A stretch of DNA of 64,000 nt from the NCBI GenBank assembly GCA_964388485.1, contig CAYMAS010000005.1, positions 1 to 64,000 of the forward strand, given 5' to 3'. Positions 7,586-16,187 of this stretch are shown one piece after another. The stretch comes from JBCDKH01 sp964388485 (lineage in GTDB: Bacteria; Planctomycetota; Phycisphaerae; Tepidisphaerales; Tepidisphaeraceae). The notes beneath the pieces were generated by a model. That model ran no database searches, was not told the origin of the DNA, and saw only the letters and a program-made list of their open reading frames with translations. Every line of letters begins with the position of its first letter. Positions within the stretch are counted from its first letter, which is position 1. A program made the translations under genes and the position numbers.

Positions 7586-8704
7586 GTGTCTCCGGGCGAA
7601 CTGGTTCAAGTTCTGTATGACGTTGCGTGGTGGGCAGCAATCGTCGCGACGCTCGTCTTGTGTCTCGCGACCTTGCTGGCGGAGACGAATCTGACGCCGT
7701 GGTGGATTCGCGTGTGGGACTTCCCGCGACTGCAGATCGCGTTGCTGTTGCTCGCGGTGTCCGTCGTGGTGCCGACGTTGGGATGGCTGCGGGGCGGATG
7801 GTCGGCGTTCGACGTCGTCCTGATCGTCCTGGCCCTCATGGCAGTGATTCGGCAGTCCATGTGGATCTGGCCGTACCTGCCTTGGGCGACGCGGGAGGTG
7901 CCGGACGCGGATGAGCCGGAGGCATCAACGGGTCAGGAACTGCGGGTGCTCCTCAGCAACGTCCTGACGCCCAACGACGAGTACGACCTGTGGCGACGCG
8001 TCATCGGCCGGGAGGAGGCGGACATCGTCGTTCTGACCGAGCCTGACCAGGCGTGGGTGGACGAGGCGAGCAAGCTGCTCGACACGACGCACCCGCACAA
8101 GGCGACTATTCCGCTGGACAATCTCTACGGCTTGGGCGTCTGGACGAAGCTGCCGGCTGAAGACGAGTCGGTCGAGTACACGGTGCAGGACGACATCCCG
8201 AGCGTCCACATGACCGTCACGCTTGCCAGCGGCGACAAGGTGCGGGTCCACGTCATTCACCCCCGGCCGCCGGCGCCGCAGGAGAGCACGTCGAGTGCCC
8301 CGCGGGATGCGGAGCTGGTCATCCTCGGGCGACGGATCGCAGGAGCGGATAAGGGTCCCGACAGCCTGCCGAGCATCGCTTGCGGCGACCTGAACGACGT
8401 CGCCTGGAGCCGGACGACCGAGCTGTTCCTGAAGCTCAGCGGCATGCTTGACTTGCGCAAAGGCCGCGGCTTGTTCAACACGTTCCACGCGGGCCATTGG
8501 TGGATGCGGTTCCCGCTGGACCACGTCTTTACCGACGCCCGATTCCGCTTCGTCGAGATGCGCCGCCTCGATGACGTCGGCAGCGATCACTACCCACTGC
8601 TCGTCACCGTGCGGCTTCAGAACGAGGACGTGACGACGGAACCAACACCCGATGCCGACGACGAGAAGGTGGCGGAGGAGAAGCTTCAAGCTCAATTCGG
8701 ATGA
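7586..8704 (+). CDS. Membrane-anchored endonuclease/exonuclease/phosphatase-family protein
   Basis: A 372-residue protein. The first 100 residues contain three membrane helices (about 10-32, 45-67 and 72-92), followed by a domain of the EEP (DNase I-like) superfamily: VLLSNVLTPN near residue 117, DIVVLTEPD near 148, CGDLNDVAWS near 267, and a terminal SDHYPLLVTV near 331. These correspond to the family metal-binding Asn and Glu, the GDxN motif and the catalytic SDH. Membrane-linked EEP proteins can be phosphodiesterases or lipid phosphatases; the substrate cannot be read from sequence. The GTG at 7586 is 10 bp after the preceding gene. A second protein of this design is at 33286. Confidence 0.8.
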   Translation: MSPGELVQVLYDVAWWAAIVATLVLCLATLLAETNLTPWWIRVWDFPRLQIALLLLAVSVVVPTLGWLRGGWSAFDVVLIVLALMAVIRQSMWIWPYLPWATREVPDADEPEASTGQELRVLLSNVLTPNDEYDLWRRVIGREEADIVVLTEPDQAWVDEASKLLDTTHPHKATIPLDNLYGLGVWTKLPAEDESVEYTVQDDIPSVHMTVTLASGDKVRVHVIHPRPPAPQESTSSAPRDAELVILGRRIAGADKGPDSLPSIACGDLNDVAWSRTTELFLKLSGMLDLRKGRGLFNTFHAGHWWMRFPLDHVFTDARFRFVEMRRLDDVGSDHYPLLVTVRLQNEDVTTEPTPDADDEKVAEEKLQAQFG

Positions 8705-8734
8705 CCGTCTGAAGGTCCAACCGATTGGTCCCGC

Positions 8735-10183
8735 TCAATCGAAGGCCGCGAAGATCGCCTCCTGTGCTGCTTTGGCTTTCCAGATCTCGCCGTTGGGGCA
8801 GTCGTTGACGAGCACGCTGATGGCGTACCAGTGTCCGTCGGAGGCGTGAAGGTAGCCGCTCATGGTACTGACGCCGCGAATGTATCCGGTTTTGCCCCAG
8901 ACGCGGCCGCGGAGGGAGGGGCGGTCGCGGAAGCGGGTCGTGAGCGTGCCATCGGAGCCGGCGTCGCTGAGGGCGGTGCGGTACAGCTCGTGGTTGGACG
9001 CGGCGTGACGGTCGGTCAGGGCGGCGACGATGGCCTGGGCGGTGACGCGGTTGTTGCGACTCATGCCGCTACCGTCGTCGAACGCCAGGTCGTCCGTCGG
9101 CACGCCCAGGCCTTCGAGGTACGCCTTCATCGCCTCCGCACCGCTGGCCCACGAGCCGGAGTCGCCAGTGGCGCGGTGACCGAGCAGCTTGATGAGCGAC
9201 TCGGCGTAGAGGTTGATGCTGTCCTCGTTCGTCCGCTTCAGGACTGTCTCCAGCGGCGTCTCGTGAACCGCCAGAAGCTGCCAGTCAGAGAGATCCGGTG
9301 ACGACTGGATCGTCACGACGCCGATGCTCAAGCCCGCTTCGGCTAAAGCTTCGGCGAACACCGTGCCGACGAACGCGGTTGGCCCATCGATGGTCACCCG
9401 GATCGGACCCTGCGTCCGGGCGTTCGTCTGGCCGCCGAGGACGATCTCGTTCGTCCCGAGTCGTCGGCTGACGATGACTGCATTCTTCTTACCGCTGCGG
9501 ACTTGACCGTCGACGATGACGTAATTCGTCTGCGGATCGAGCGTGTGCCGCATCAGACTGCCGGCTCGTTCGAGCGAGACGCCGATCGTGTTGATGTTCA
9601 GGTTCAGCCCGCCGACCTGAGCCTCGTACCAGAGGTGCTTCTGGTTCTCGGGCCAGTTCGGATGGTCGTGCTCATCGTCGAAGATCGTCGCATCGAGCAT
9701 GAGGCGGTTGATCTTCGTGATGCCGAGATCGCTCAAGCCCTTGGCCCATCCGTCGAGGATCGTCCGCGTCCCGACCTCGTTGCCGAACAACTCCTTGTAC
9801 AGGTCAAGGTCGCCGAAGCTTGGATCGCCACCGCCGACGAGGACGAGTTTGGCTTCGGGTGAATCTCCATCCCGTTGAAGGTAAAGCCGCGTCTTAAATC
9901 GGTAGTCATCTCCAAGCTCCGCCAATGCAGCGGCACTTGTCAGGACCTTCAAGTTGCTCGCCGGAATCCTCGGCTCATTGCCGCGACGGTCGATGACAAC
10001 TTTGGGCGACCCGTTCATGCCTGGTTCCGGCAGCCGCACCGCGTAAACCGAGACCGACGCCTCCTTCGGCAGCTTCGACAACGCTCGATCCACCGCCTTC
10101 TCGACGTCCGCCTCCGCGACCTCCGGCATCACCAGAGCGAGCAGGCAAAGCAGGAAGAACGTCAGGGCGGGGCGCTGGTCCAT
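8735..10183 (-). CDS. dacB: D-alanyl-D-alanine carboxypeptidase/endopeptidase (PBP4, S13 family)
   Basis: A 482-residue protein with a signal peptide (residues 1-25) and the three active-site motifs of S13 penicillin-binding proteins: S76-N-L-K79 (SxxK, in PASNLKVLTSAAAL), the S-R-N triad in DGSGMSRNNRVTA, and KTG in KTGYIRGVSTMSGYL. The enzyme trims or cleaves peptidoglycan crosslinks in the periplasm. Length agrees with E. coli DacB. It is one of several genes here implying that the organism makes peptidoglycan. It is convergent with the EEP gene and follows the DUF1444-like gene on the same strand by about 90 bp. Confidence 0.93.
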   Translation of the reverse strand: MDQRPALTFFLLCLLALVMPEVAEADVEKAVDRALSKLPKEASVSVYAVRLPEPGMNGSPKVVIDRRGNEPRIPASNLKVLTSAAALAELGDDYRFKTRLYLQRDGDSPEAKLVLVGGGDPSFGDLDLYKELFGNEVGTRTILDGWAKGLSDLGITKINRLMLDATIFDDEHDHPNWPENQKHLWYEAQVGGLNLNINTIGVSLERAGSLMRHTLDPQTNYVIVDGQVRSGKKNAVIVSRRLGTNEIVLGGQTNARTQGPIRVTIDGPTAFVGTVFAEALAEAGLSIGVVTIQSSPDLSDWQLLAVHETPLETVLKRTNEDSINLYAESLIKLLGHRATGDSGSWASGAEAMKAYLEGLGVPTDDLAFDDGSGMSRNNRVTAQAIVAALTDRHAASNHELYRTALSDAGSDGTLTTRFRDRPSLRGRVWGKTGYIRGVSTMSGYLHASDGHWYAISVLVNDCPNGEIWKAKAAQEAIFAAFD

Positions 10184-10272
10184 GCGCAGTGAGGTGCAAG
10201 TCAGGAGACGCCCGATCCGTCGGGCAGGGCCTGAGCGTAGGAAATCGACACCGGCTTGTGAAGCGACGGGCG

Positions 10273-11235
10273 TCAGCCGAGGGGTTCGTCCGGCTCATAC
10301 TTCGACAAACCGTCGGGTGTCACCAACAGCAAGCCGTCGCTGATCTGGTGCGGCATCGTCTGGAAGTCGTGGCGGATCTGCGAGCGGATCGCATCGAACG
10401 TTTCATGATCCTCGCGGAAGCAGAGCAGCGTGTCACGATTGGGCACCGCAGCGACGAACGGGCTGCCGATGTGATCGCGAAGCCGGTCGTGCAGGTTTGG
10501 CAGCAGGAGACGGCTCGAGTCAAATCCGTCGAGCGACTGGAACAGGATCAGACTCACATCGCCCATCTCATCCTGTGCGGCATGGGCGTGCATCTCGTCG
10601 CTTCGCTCGACGAGGTTCGACATGGCGATCTCCTCGATCTCCGAAAGCGTCAGCCCCCAGCGACGAAGGGACTCCCACGGCACGTAGGCGATGGTCCGGT
10701 CGCCGTCGATCACGAAAGCCACCCGCAGGCCCGGAACCAGCGGCCGCGTTACCAGTGAGGCTTCGGCTTTCTTTGCTCCGGCCGATTTGCCGGCGTGCAC
10801 CGCGTCGAGTGCGGCCATGGCGTCGGACGGATCGAACAACGCGTCGTCGTCAGAGAACTCGCCGCTGGAGCGGACGAGCATCGGCAGAATCCGGTCGCGA
10901 ACGTCATCGAGTTCCGCACGCCGATCCGGCGTACCTTCGCCGGCTCGCAGGATCTCCACGGCCCATCGCTCGACCTGGTGCTGCAAATCACCAGGTTTGA
11001 GCCGGCTGATGCGATAGAGGTTCTCGAGGCTCGCGACTTGCCCGTTGACGCGAACGGAGAAGGAGTTGGGAGCGCGGCCGATCTTGACGAGCGGGAATCG
11101 GCGGCGGACGCGCTCGATCACGGTGCGCGCGAATCGGTCGCGACTCATCGGGCCGACCGGTTCCGGTGTGCCGGGCGACTCACCGTCCTCGCCCTCTCCA
11201 CCTTCCTCCGGCCCGATCCAGTCGTTTTCGGCCAT
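10273..11235 (-). CDS. DUF1444-like protein, function unknown
   Basis: A 320-residue soluble protein. After a Glu/Gly-rich N-terminus (residues 1-30) comes FARTVIERVRRRFP, then the pattern VNGQVASLENLYR, a central RPLVPGLRVAFVIDGDRTIAYVP, and a C-terminal VSLILFQSLDGFDSSRLLLP followed by VAAVPNRDTLLCF. This order matches the DUF1444 (YtpQ) family, whose role is unknown. The gene is upstream of dacB on the same strand. Confidence 0.6.
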   Translation of the reverse strand: MAENDWIGPEEGGEGEDGESPGTPEPVGPMSRDRFARTVIERVRRRFPLVKIGRAPNSFSVRVNGQVASLENLYRISRLKPGDLQHQVERWAVEILRAGEGTPDRRAELDDVRDRILPMLVRSSGEFSDDDALFDPSDAMAALDAVHAGKSAGAKKAEASLVTRPLVPGLRVAFVIDGDRTIAYVPWESLRRWGLTLSEIEEIAMSNLVERSDEMHAHAAQDEMGDVSLILFQSLDGFDSSRLLLPNLHDRLRDHIGSPFVAAVPNRDTLLCFREDHETFDAIRSQIRHDFQTMPHQISDGLLLVTPDGLSKYEPDEPLG

Positions 11236-11320
11236 GCGGTCATCGTACGAGCCGACGTCGCGGCCGTCCGACCATGCGTCGGAAACTTGAGCGTTGACTG
11301 CGTCTCGGTCCCGCCGTCGC

Positions 11321-12217
11321 TTAGGTCTCGTTCCCGCCGAGGTCGCGGGTCGCGAAGATGAAGCGGGCGAGGAAGAGGATGAACGCGACGTACGCCACGA
11401 AGTAAGCCGACGCCGTCAGCACGTAGAGCCAGAGCCCGCCGACGCTGGCGGCATTCGGGTCCTGAGCGAAGGTCGTGTCATCGACCGCCACGACGCCGTA
11501 GACGGTTAGGTCGGTCAAATCGAAGACGGCCAGGAAGGGCAGCAGCGTGTTGAGGCCGTACGTAAGCGCCTGCACGATGCCGCTGGCGTCGCTGGTCGCG
11601 GCATCGAGGTACGTCGCGAGATTGCCCGCGACGTAGAGCACGAGCGTCGCCGGCAACGTCAGAGCGACACCGAACCGGGTCGACAAAGCGACCCCGACCG
11701 CCACGAGCGTGCCGACCTGCATCCACGCCAGCACCAACTGCGGCCAGAGCCCAGCCAGGTGCATCGCCCGCAAATTGCCCAGTTCAGTGATATCTGAGGA
11801 GCGGATCGGCTCCGCCGGCAGGTTGAAGTCGACCGGAATTCGCCGCCACGTGAAGTAGGCCAGCACCAGCCCGAGCAACAGCACCACCAATCCGCTCGAC
11901 GCGAGCAAGCCCAGGAACTTGCCCGTCACCACCGAGCCGCGGCCGACCGGCTTGCTCATCAGCGTGAGCATCGTCCGGTCCTCGATCTCCTCGTACACCG
12001 TCCGGCCCGCGGCGATTACGCCTAGGACCAGCGTGACAGCGACGATGATGTCGAGGCCAACGGCTTTGAACATCACGACGTCTTCCTCCAGCGTGAAGAA
12101 CGGCAGGAACCCGTAGAGCGCAATGATGGCCGCCCCGGCGGCGAGCAGCAGCAGGTAAAGCGGCTGGGCGACCGCTTCACGGAGGGTGTGCAAGGCGATG
12201 ACGCGGAGGGCCGTCAT
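11321..12217 (-). CDS. ABC-2 type transporter permease
   Basis: A 298-residue integral membrane protein with about six hydrophobic helices (first at residues 17-38). It carries the stretch VYEEIEDRTMLTLMSKPVGRGSVVTGKFLG near residues 72-101, a hallmark of ABC-2 permeases of the NosY/NatB type. Such proteins pair with a separate ATPase to export ions, drugs or lipids or to help assemble metalloproteins. No ATPase gene is adjacent here, so the partner must be encoded elsewhere. The ATG at 12217 is 5 bp from hairpin element C. Confidence 0.8.
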   Translation of the reverse strand: MTALRVIALHTLREAVAQPLYLLLLAAGAAIIALYGFLPFFTLEEDVVMFKAVGLDIIVAVTLVLGVIAAGRTVYEEIEDRTMLTLMSKPVGRGSVVTGKFLGLLASSGLVVLLLGLVLAYFTWRRIPVDFNLPAEPIRSSDITELGNLRAMHLAGLWPQLVLAWMQVGTLVAVGVALSTRFGVALTLPATLVLYVAGNLATYLDAATSDASGIVQALTYGLNTLLPFLAVFDLTDLTVYGVVAVDDTTFAQDPNAASVGGLWLYVLTASAYFVAYVAFILFLARFIFATRDLGGNET

Positions 12218-12222
12218 AGCAG

Positions 12223-12316
12223 AAGTACCGAGTAGAACGTACTGGATTAGCAGTGCCTGACAGAGCGTGTGCCGATCCGGCCAATCACCACACTGAACTT
12301 CCTACCCGGTACTCAT
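12223..12316. repeat. Heptad hairpin element C (degenerate copy)
   Basis: Left arm 12223-12244 (AGTACCG, AGTAGAA, CGTACTG units) and right arm 12295-12316 (ACTTCCT, ACCCGGT, ACTCATC) form an imperfect inverted repeat, about 15 of 20 aligned positions pairing. The 7-bp period and the GTACC/ACCCGGTAC core tie it to element D. It lies between the 5' end of the permease gene and the 3' end of trxA. Confidence 0.6.
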
Positions 12317-12320
12317 CACC

Positions 12321-12641
12321 TCAGGCGGCGTCGAGAGCTTCCTTGATCTTGTTCAAGTCGGCGCCCTGGATCGTCTGGACGGCCTCACCGTTCTTGAACA
12401 TGATGAGCGTCGGAATCGCACTGATGCCGAAACGCTGAGCGAGGCTCTGGTTCGAATCGACGTCGACCTTGCCGATCTTGACCTTGTCGGCGTACTCCTT
12501 GGCAAAATTATCGACGTGCGGGGCGATCATCTTGCAAGGCGGGCACCACTCGGCCCAGAAGTCGAGAAGAACGGGCTTGTCGCTGTGAACGACTTCGGCA
12601 TCAAAGTTGGACTCGTTGATTTCAGCGGCTTGGTCTGCCAT
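12321..12641 (-). CDS. trxA: Thioredoxin with CPPC active site
   Basis: A 106-residue single-domain thioredoxin, starting at the ATG at 12641. The fold markers are all present: VLLDFWAEWC near residues 24-33, the active site W32-C33-P34-P35-C36-K, IGKVDVDSNQ with the buried region near residue 55, and the cis-Pro in AIPTLIMFKNGE near 75-86. Classical TrxA has CGPC; a CPPC centre is less common and should shift redox potential and pKa. The protein has no signal peptide, so it acts in the cytoplasm as a protein disulfide reductase. An in-frame upstream extension is possible but has no family support. Confidence 0.95.
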   Translation of the reverse strand: MADQAAEINESNFDAEVVHSDKPVLLDFWAEWCPPCKMIAPHVDNFAKEYADKVKIGKVDVDSNQSLAQRFGISAIPTLIMFKNGEAVQTIQGADLNKIKEALDAA

Positions 12642-12992
12642 GGGAAACTCCGGTGGGAAAGGGGCGTCGCGTGTCTTGGCCCGGCGGGACACCCTACCGG
12701 TGGCGTCGGAGTCGCGACAACCCGCTTCTAAGATAGGCGTTCATCTAAACGATGTTGCACCTCAGTGGCCGAAGGAGCAGCATCGGGATGAGCTGCCCCT
12801 TCGCTTTCGACGCTGCAGCCGATCGGGCGAGCGGTGGTTCAGCTGGTCGAATGAACCCGATGCTGCTGCGAGGCCGCCACGGGCTGCGGTTGCCGAAGCT
12901 GGCCGCGTGGTGGTAGACTTGCCGTTGCGACTCGCATCGCCCCCGCCTCGTCGGCCGTTCGGCCCGACTTCAACCCGAAGACCCACCGCCCC
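12642..12992. promoter_or_regulatory. Divergent gap between trxA and pilB-like gene, with stem-loop
   Basis: This 351-bp gap has no supported gene. A stem-loop at 12770-12803 pairs CGAAGG with CCTTCG and GCAGC with GCTGC around one A-C mismatch and a 10-base loop. It lies about 190 bp upstream of the pilus ATPase start and could be a 5' UTR structure or the end of an unseen transcript. Confidence 0.35.
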
Positions 12993-14861
12993 ATGGCCAA
13001 GTCTCAGAAGCGCCTCGGTGAAATCCTCGTCGACTTCGGCGTCATCAACGTCAAGGAGGTCGAAAAAGGCCTCGCTCATGCAAAAAAGAAGCGACTTCGC
13101 CTTGGCGAAGGGCTCATCGATCTCAAGCTCTGCACCGACGCCAACATCTACAAGGCTTTGGCGGCCCAGCAGGGGATGGAGTACGTCGACCTCGACAAGA
13201 CCAGCGTCCCGCCGGGCGCGGTCAATGCCGTGCCGGACGACCTGATCCAGAAACACCTGATCCTGCCGCTGGGCAGCGAGAACGGAAAGCTGCGTCTTGC
13301 AATCCATGATCCGCTGGACATGGAGCTGATGGACGTCCTCAAGTTCCGCCTCGGCAAAGACATCAGGCCCGTCCTGGCACCGCGGGATCGCATTAAAAGC
13401 GTGATCGACGAGCTCTTCAGCAAGTCGGCCGCCAACACCATCGACCAGACGATGGACCGCACGGTCGACCGTCTGCGCGAGTCGCTCGACCAGTCGGTCG
13501 ACCGCAGCCTCGACAAGTCCGTCGACCGCTCTGTCGACAAGTCGGTCGACGTGTCGGGCGTTGGCGAGGATCTGGCGGACGACCCAACGCAAGCACCGGT
13601 CATCAAGCTGGTGCAGGCGATCATCGCCGAAGCCGTTCGCGGCAGGGCGAGCGATATTCACATCGAGCCGATGAAGGACCGCGTCAAAGTTCGCTACCGC
13701 ATTGACGGCGAGTGTGTGGAGCGGGACGAGATTCCCGCCCGCATGAAGGGGCCGCTCATCAGCCGCATCAAGATTCTGGCCGGCATCGACATCGCCGAAA
13801 AGCGGCTGCCCCAGGACGGCCGGATCAAGATGCACATCGACGGCAGCCAGGTCGACTTCCGCGTCTCGTCCCTGCCCGCCTACCACGGCGAGTCCACTGT
13901 TCTTCGTATTCTCCGGCCCGACAACGTCCGCATCGGTCTGGAGAACATGGGCTTCGAGGAAGAGGATTACGAAGTCTTCCAGAAGATCATCAAGCGGCCC
14001 AACGGCATCTTCCTCGTCACCGGCCCGACCGGCTCGGGCAAAACGACCACGCTGTACGGGGCCCTCAACGTCCTCAATCGGCCCGACCGCAAGATCATCA
14101 CCGCCGAGGATCCGGTCGAATACAACTTCCCCGGCATCAACCAGTGCCAGGTCCGCGCCGGCATCGGCCTGTCGTTTGCCAAGATCCTCAGGGCCATGCT
14201 GCGGCAGGCGCCGAACGTCATCTTGGTCGGTGAGATTCGTGACATTGAAGTCGCCGAAGTCGCCATTCAGGCAGCGCTGACAGGTCACCTCGTCTTTTCG
14301 ACGCTGCACACGAACGACGCTCCGGCGGCGATCACGCGTCTCATCGACATGGGCGTCAAGCCCTTCCTCGTCGCATCATCAATTCAGGCGGTCCTGGCCC
14401 AGCGGCTGATTCGCAAGCTGTGCGACAAGTGCAAGCAGCCCGACAGTGAGCCGGATCAAAAGTGGATGCGATTGGCCGGGTTCAAGAAGGAGGACTACGC
14501 CGATGTCCAGCTCTACAAGCCTCGCGGCTGCGAGCACTGCTCCAACACCGGCTTCCGCGGTCGCATGGCCATCTTCGAAATGATGCAGATGAACAACGAG
14601 CTGCGGACGCTCGCCTTCGAGCGGGCCCCGTCGAACAAGCTCCGCCAAGCAGCCATCCGCGGCGGCATGAAGTCGCTCCTTGCCGACGGCCGCATCAAGG
14701 TCACCAAAGGCCTGACGACGGCCGAGGAGATCGTCAAGGTCGCCCAGGTCGAAGGCGTCGCCAATGTCGCCGAAGATCAGGAGACGGAAGACGACTACGA
14801 GATCCAGGATACTGCCGAAACCGAGACGACCGTCGCCGAAGAAGCCGCGACTTCCGCCTGA
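12993..14861 (+). CDS. pilB: Type IV pilus/type II secretion ATPase, PilB/GspE family (first copy)
   Basis: A 622-residue assembly ATPase. Residues 1-140 form an MshEN-type N-domain (LGEILVDFGVINVKEVEKGL, ALAAQQGMEYVDLD), a fold that in relatives binds c-di-GMP. Residues 147-187 are a linker of tetrapeptide repeats (SVDR, SLDK, SVDK). The motor domain follows: RASDIHIEP near 218-226, Walker A GPTGSGKTTT at 344-353, the Asp box AEDPVEY, Walker B ILVGEIRD near 410-417, and the zinc tetracysteine C477/C480 and C513/C516. It heads a run of three pilus ATPase genes and presumably powers pilus extension or pseudopilus assembly at the inner membrane. Confidence 0.93.
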   Translation: MAKSQKRLGEILVDFGVINVKEVEKGLAHAKKKRLRLGEGLIDLKLCTDANIYKALAAQQGMEYVDLDKTSVPPGAVNAVPDDLIQKHLILPLGSENGKLRLAIHDPLDMELMDVLKFRLGKDIRPVLAPRDRIKSVIDELFSKSAANTIDQTMDRTVDRLRESLDQSVDRSLDKSVDRSVDKSVDVSGVGEDLADDPTQAPVIKLVQAIIAEAVRGRASDIHIEPMKDRVKVRYRIDGECVERDEIPARMKGPLISRIKILAGIDIAEKRLPQDGRIKMHIDGSQVDFRVSSLPAYHGESTVLRILRPDNVRIGLENMGFEEEDYEVFQKIIKRPNGIFLVTGPTGSGKTTTLYGALNVLNRPDRKIITAEDPVEYNFPGINQCQVRAGIGLSFAKILRAMLRQAPNVILVGEIRDIEVAEVAIQAALTGHLVFSTLHTNDAPAAITRLIDMGVKPFLVASSIQAVLAQRLIRKLCDKCKQPDSEPDQKWMRLAGFKKEDYADVQLYKPRGCEHCSNTGFRGRMAIFEMMQMNNELRTLAFERAPSNKLRQAAIRGGMKSLLADGRIKVTKGLTTAEEIVKVAQVEGVANVAEDQETEDDYEIQDTAETETTVAEEAATSA

Positions 14862-14884
14862 ACCCAACGAAGAATTAGCTCACG

Positions 14885-16075
14885 ATGGCCACTATTCAGA
14901 TCGACAAGTTGCTCGAGACCGTTGTCAAGCGGAAGGCGGCGGACTTGCACCTTGCGGTCGGCAAGCCGCCGACGTTGCGACTCAGCGGCCGGCTTCGCGA
15001 GTTGCAGACGAAGGTGCTCGAAGGCGAGGACACCGCCTCGCTGATGAAGGCCATCACGCCCGAACGCATCCAGCAGGAGTTTGAGGAAACGGGCAGCGGT
15101 GACTTCGGTTTCGCCTTTGGCAAGGAGGCCCGCTTCCGCGTTGCCATTTTCAAGCAGAAGGGCATGACCAGCCTCGTCCTGCGTCGCATCCCGAACCAGA
15201 TTTTGACCTTCGAGCAGATCGGCCTGCCGGAGATGGCCCGGCAGATCTGCCGGCGACCGCGTGGCATCTTCCTCGTCACCGGCCCGACCGGCTCGGGCAA
15301 GACGACGACGCTGGCCACCATGCTCGACTACATCAACAGCGAGTTCGAGCGGCACATCATTACGATGGAAGACCCCATCGAATACTACCACCCGCACAAG
15401 AAGTCGATCGTCGTCCAACGCGAGATCGGCGTCGACGTGCCGAGCTTCTCAGAAGCACTACGTCGTGCGCTACGTCAGGACCCGGACGTGATGCTCGTCG
15501 GCGAAATGCGTGACCTGGCGACCATCGGCTCAGCCATCACGGCGGCAGAGACGGGTCACCTCGTCTTCGGCACGCTGCACACGTCGGGTGCAGCCTCGAC
15601 GATCAACCGCATCATCGATGCCTTCCCGACCGACCAGCAGGAGCAGGTCCGCGTGCAGTTGGCGAACAACCTGATCGCGGTGCTGTCGCAGGCCCTGATG
15701 CCGCGTAGCGACATCGACGGCGGCATGCTGGCGGCTTACGAGTTCATGTACGTCACGCCCGCCATCCAGAACCTGATCCGCGACAACAAGAGCTTCCGCA
15801 TCGACTCGGAGATCCAGACGGGTGCCAAATTCGGCATGCAGCTGCTCGACGACAACCTCTGGAACCACTTCATGGAAGGTCGCATCTCCGCAGAGGACGC
15901 GATCGACAAGAGCAAGAACCCTGGATACATGATGGATCGCATCCGCAAGCTCGGCGTCGAGGTCGAAGACGCCGACGAGGCCCTGCTCGCCGAAGCCGAC
16001 GAAGCCGCAGCAGACGACAAGGGCGAAGACCCGTCCGCCGTCGCCGCGAGGCGAGCCCGGATGAAGGGCAAGTAG
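14885..16075 (+). CDS. pilT: Pilus retraction ATPase PilT
   Basis: A 396-residue ATPase 23 bp downstream of the pilB-like gene. Features in order: ADLHLAVGKPPTLRLSGRL near residues 19-37, Walker A GPTGSGKTTT near 134-143, MEDPIEYYH (Asp box), Walker B VMLVGEMRDL near 203-212, and His-box residues in TGHLVFGTLHTSGA. The C-terminal motif that is usually AIRNLIRE reads AIQNLIRD here. In known PilT proteins this motif is needed for retraction. The C-terminus is extended by about 40 acidic and Ala-rich residues. It disassembles pilin into the inner membrane. Confidence 0.93.
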   Translation: MATIQIDKLLETVVKRKAADLHLAVGKPPTLRLSGRLRELQTKVLEGEDTASLMKAITPERIQQEFEETGSGDFGFAFGKEARFRVAIFKQKGMTSLVLRRIPNQILTFEQIGLPEMARQICRRPRGIFLVTGPTGSGKTTTLATMLDYINSEFERHIITMEDPIEYYHPHKKSIVVQREIGVDVPSFSEALRRALRQDPDVMLVGEMRDLATIGSAITAAETGHLVFGTLHTSGAASTINRIIDAFPTDQQEQVRVQLANNLIAVLSQALMPRSDIDGGMLAAYEFMYVTPAIQNLIRDNKSFRIDSEIQTGAKFGMQLLDDNLWNHFMEGRISAEDAIDKSKNPGYMMDRIRKLGVEVEDADEALLAEADEAAADDKGEDPSAVAARRARMKGK

Positions 16076-16083
16076 ATGTTGAA

Positions 16084-16176
16084 ACTGGGTACTTGTTACT
16101 GGTTACTTGGGTACGGCTTCGAAGCCACCACCGAGTTCCAGCGGCAAACCCGAGTAACCAGTAACAAGTACCCAGT
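16084..16176. repeat. Heptad hairpin element D (best copy)
   Basis: Arms 16084-16112 and 16148-16176 are 29 bases long and pair at 28 positions, separated by 35 bases. The left arm is built of 7-bp units ACTGGGT, ACTTGTT, ACTGGTT and ACTTGGG; the right arm is the complement. It fills the pilT-pilB gap and ends 11 bases before the pilB ATG, where no Shine-Dalgarno sequence is seen. It could act as a terminator, RNA stabiliser or translational control. Confidence 0.92.
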
Positions 16177-16187
16177 ACCGAATACCC

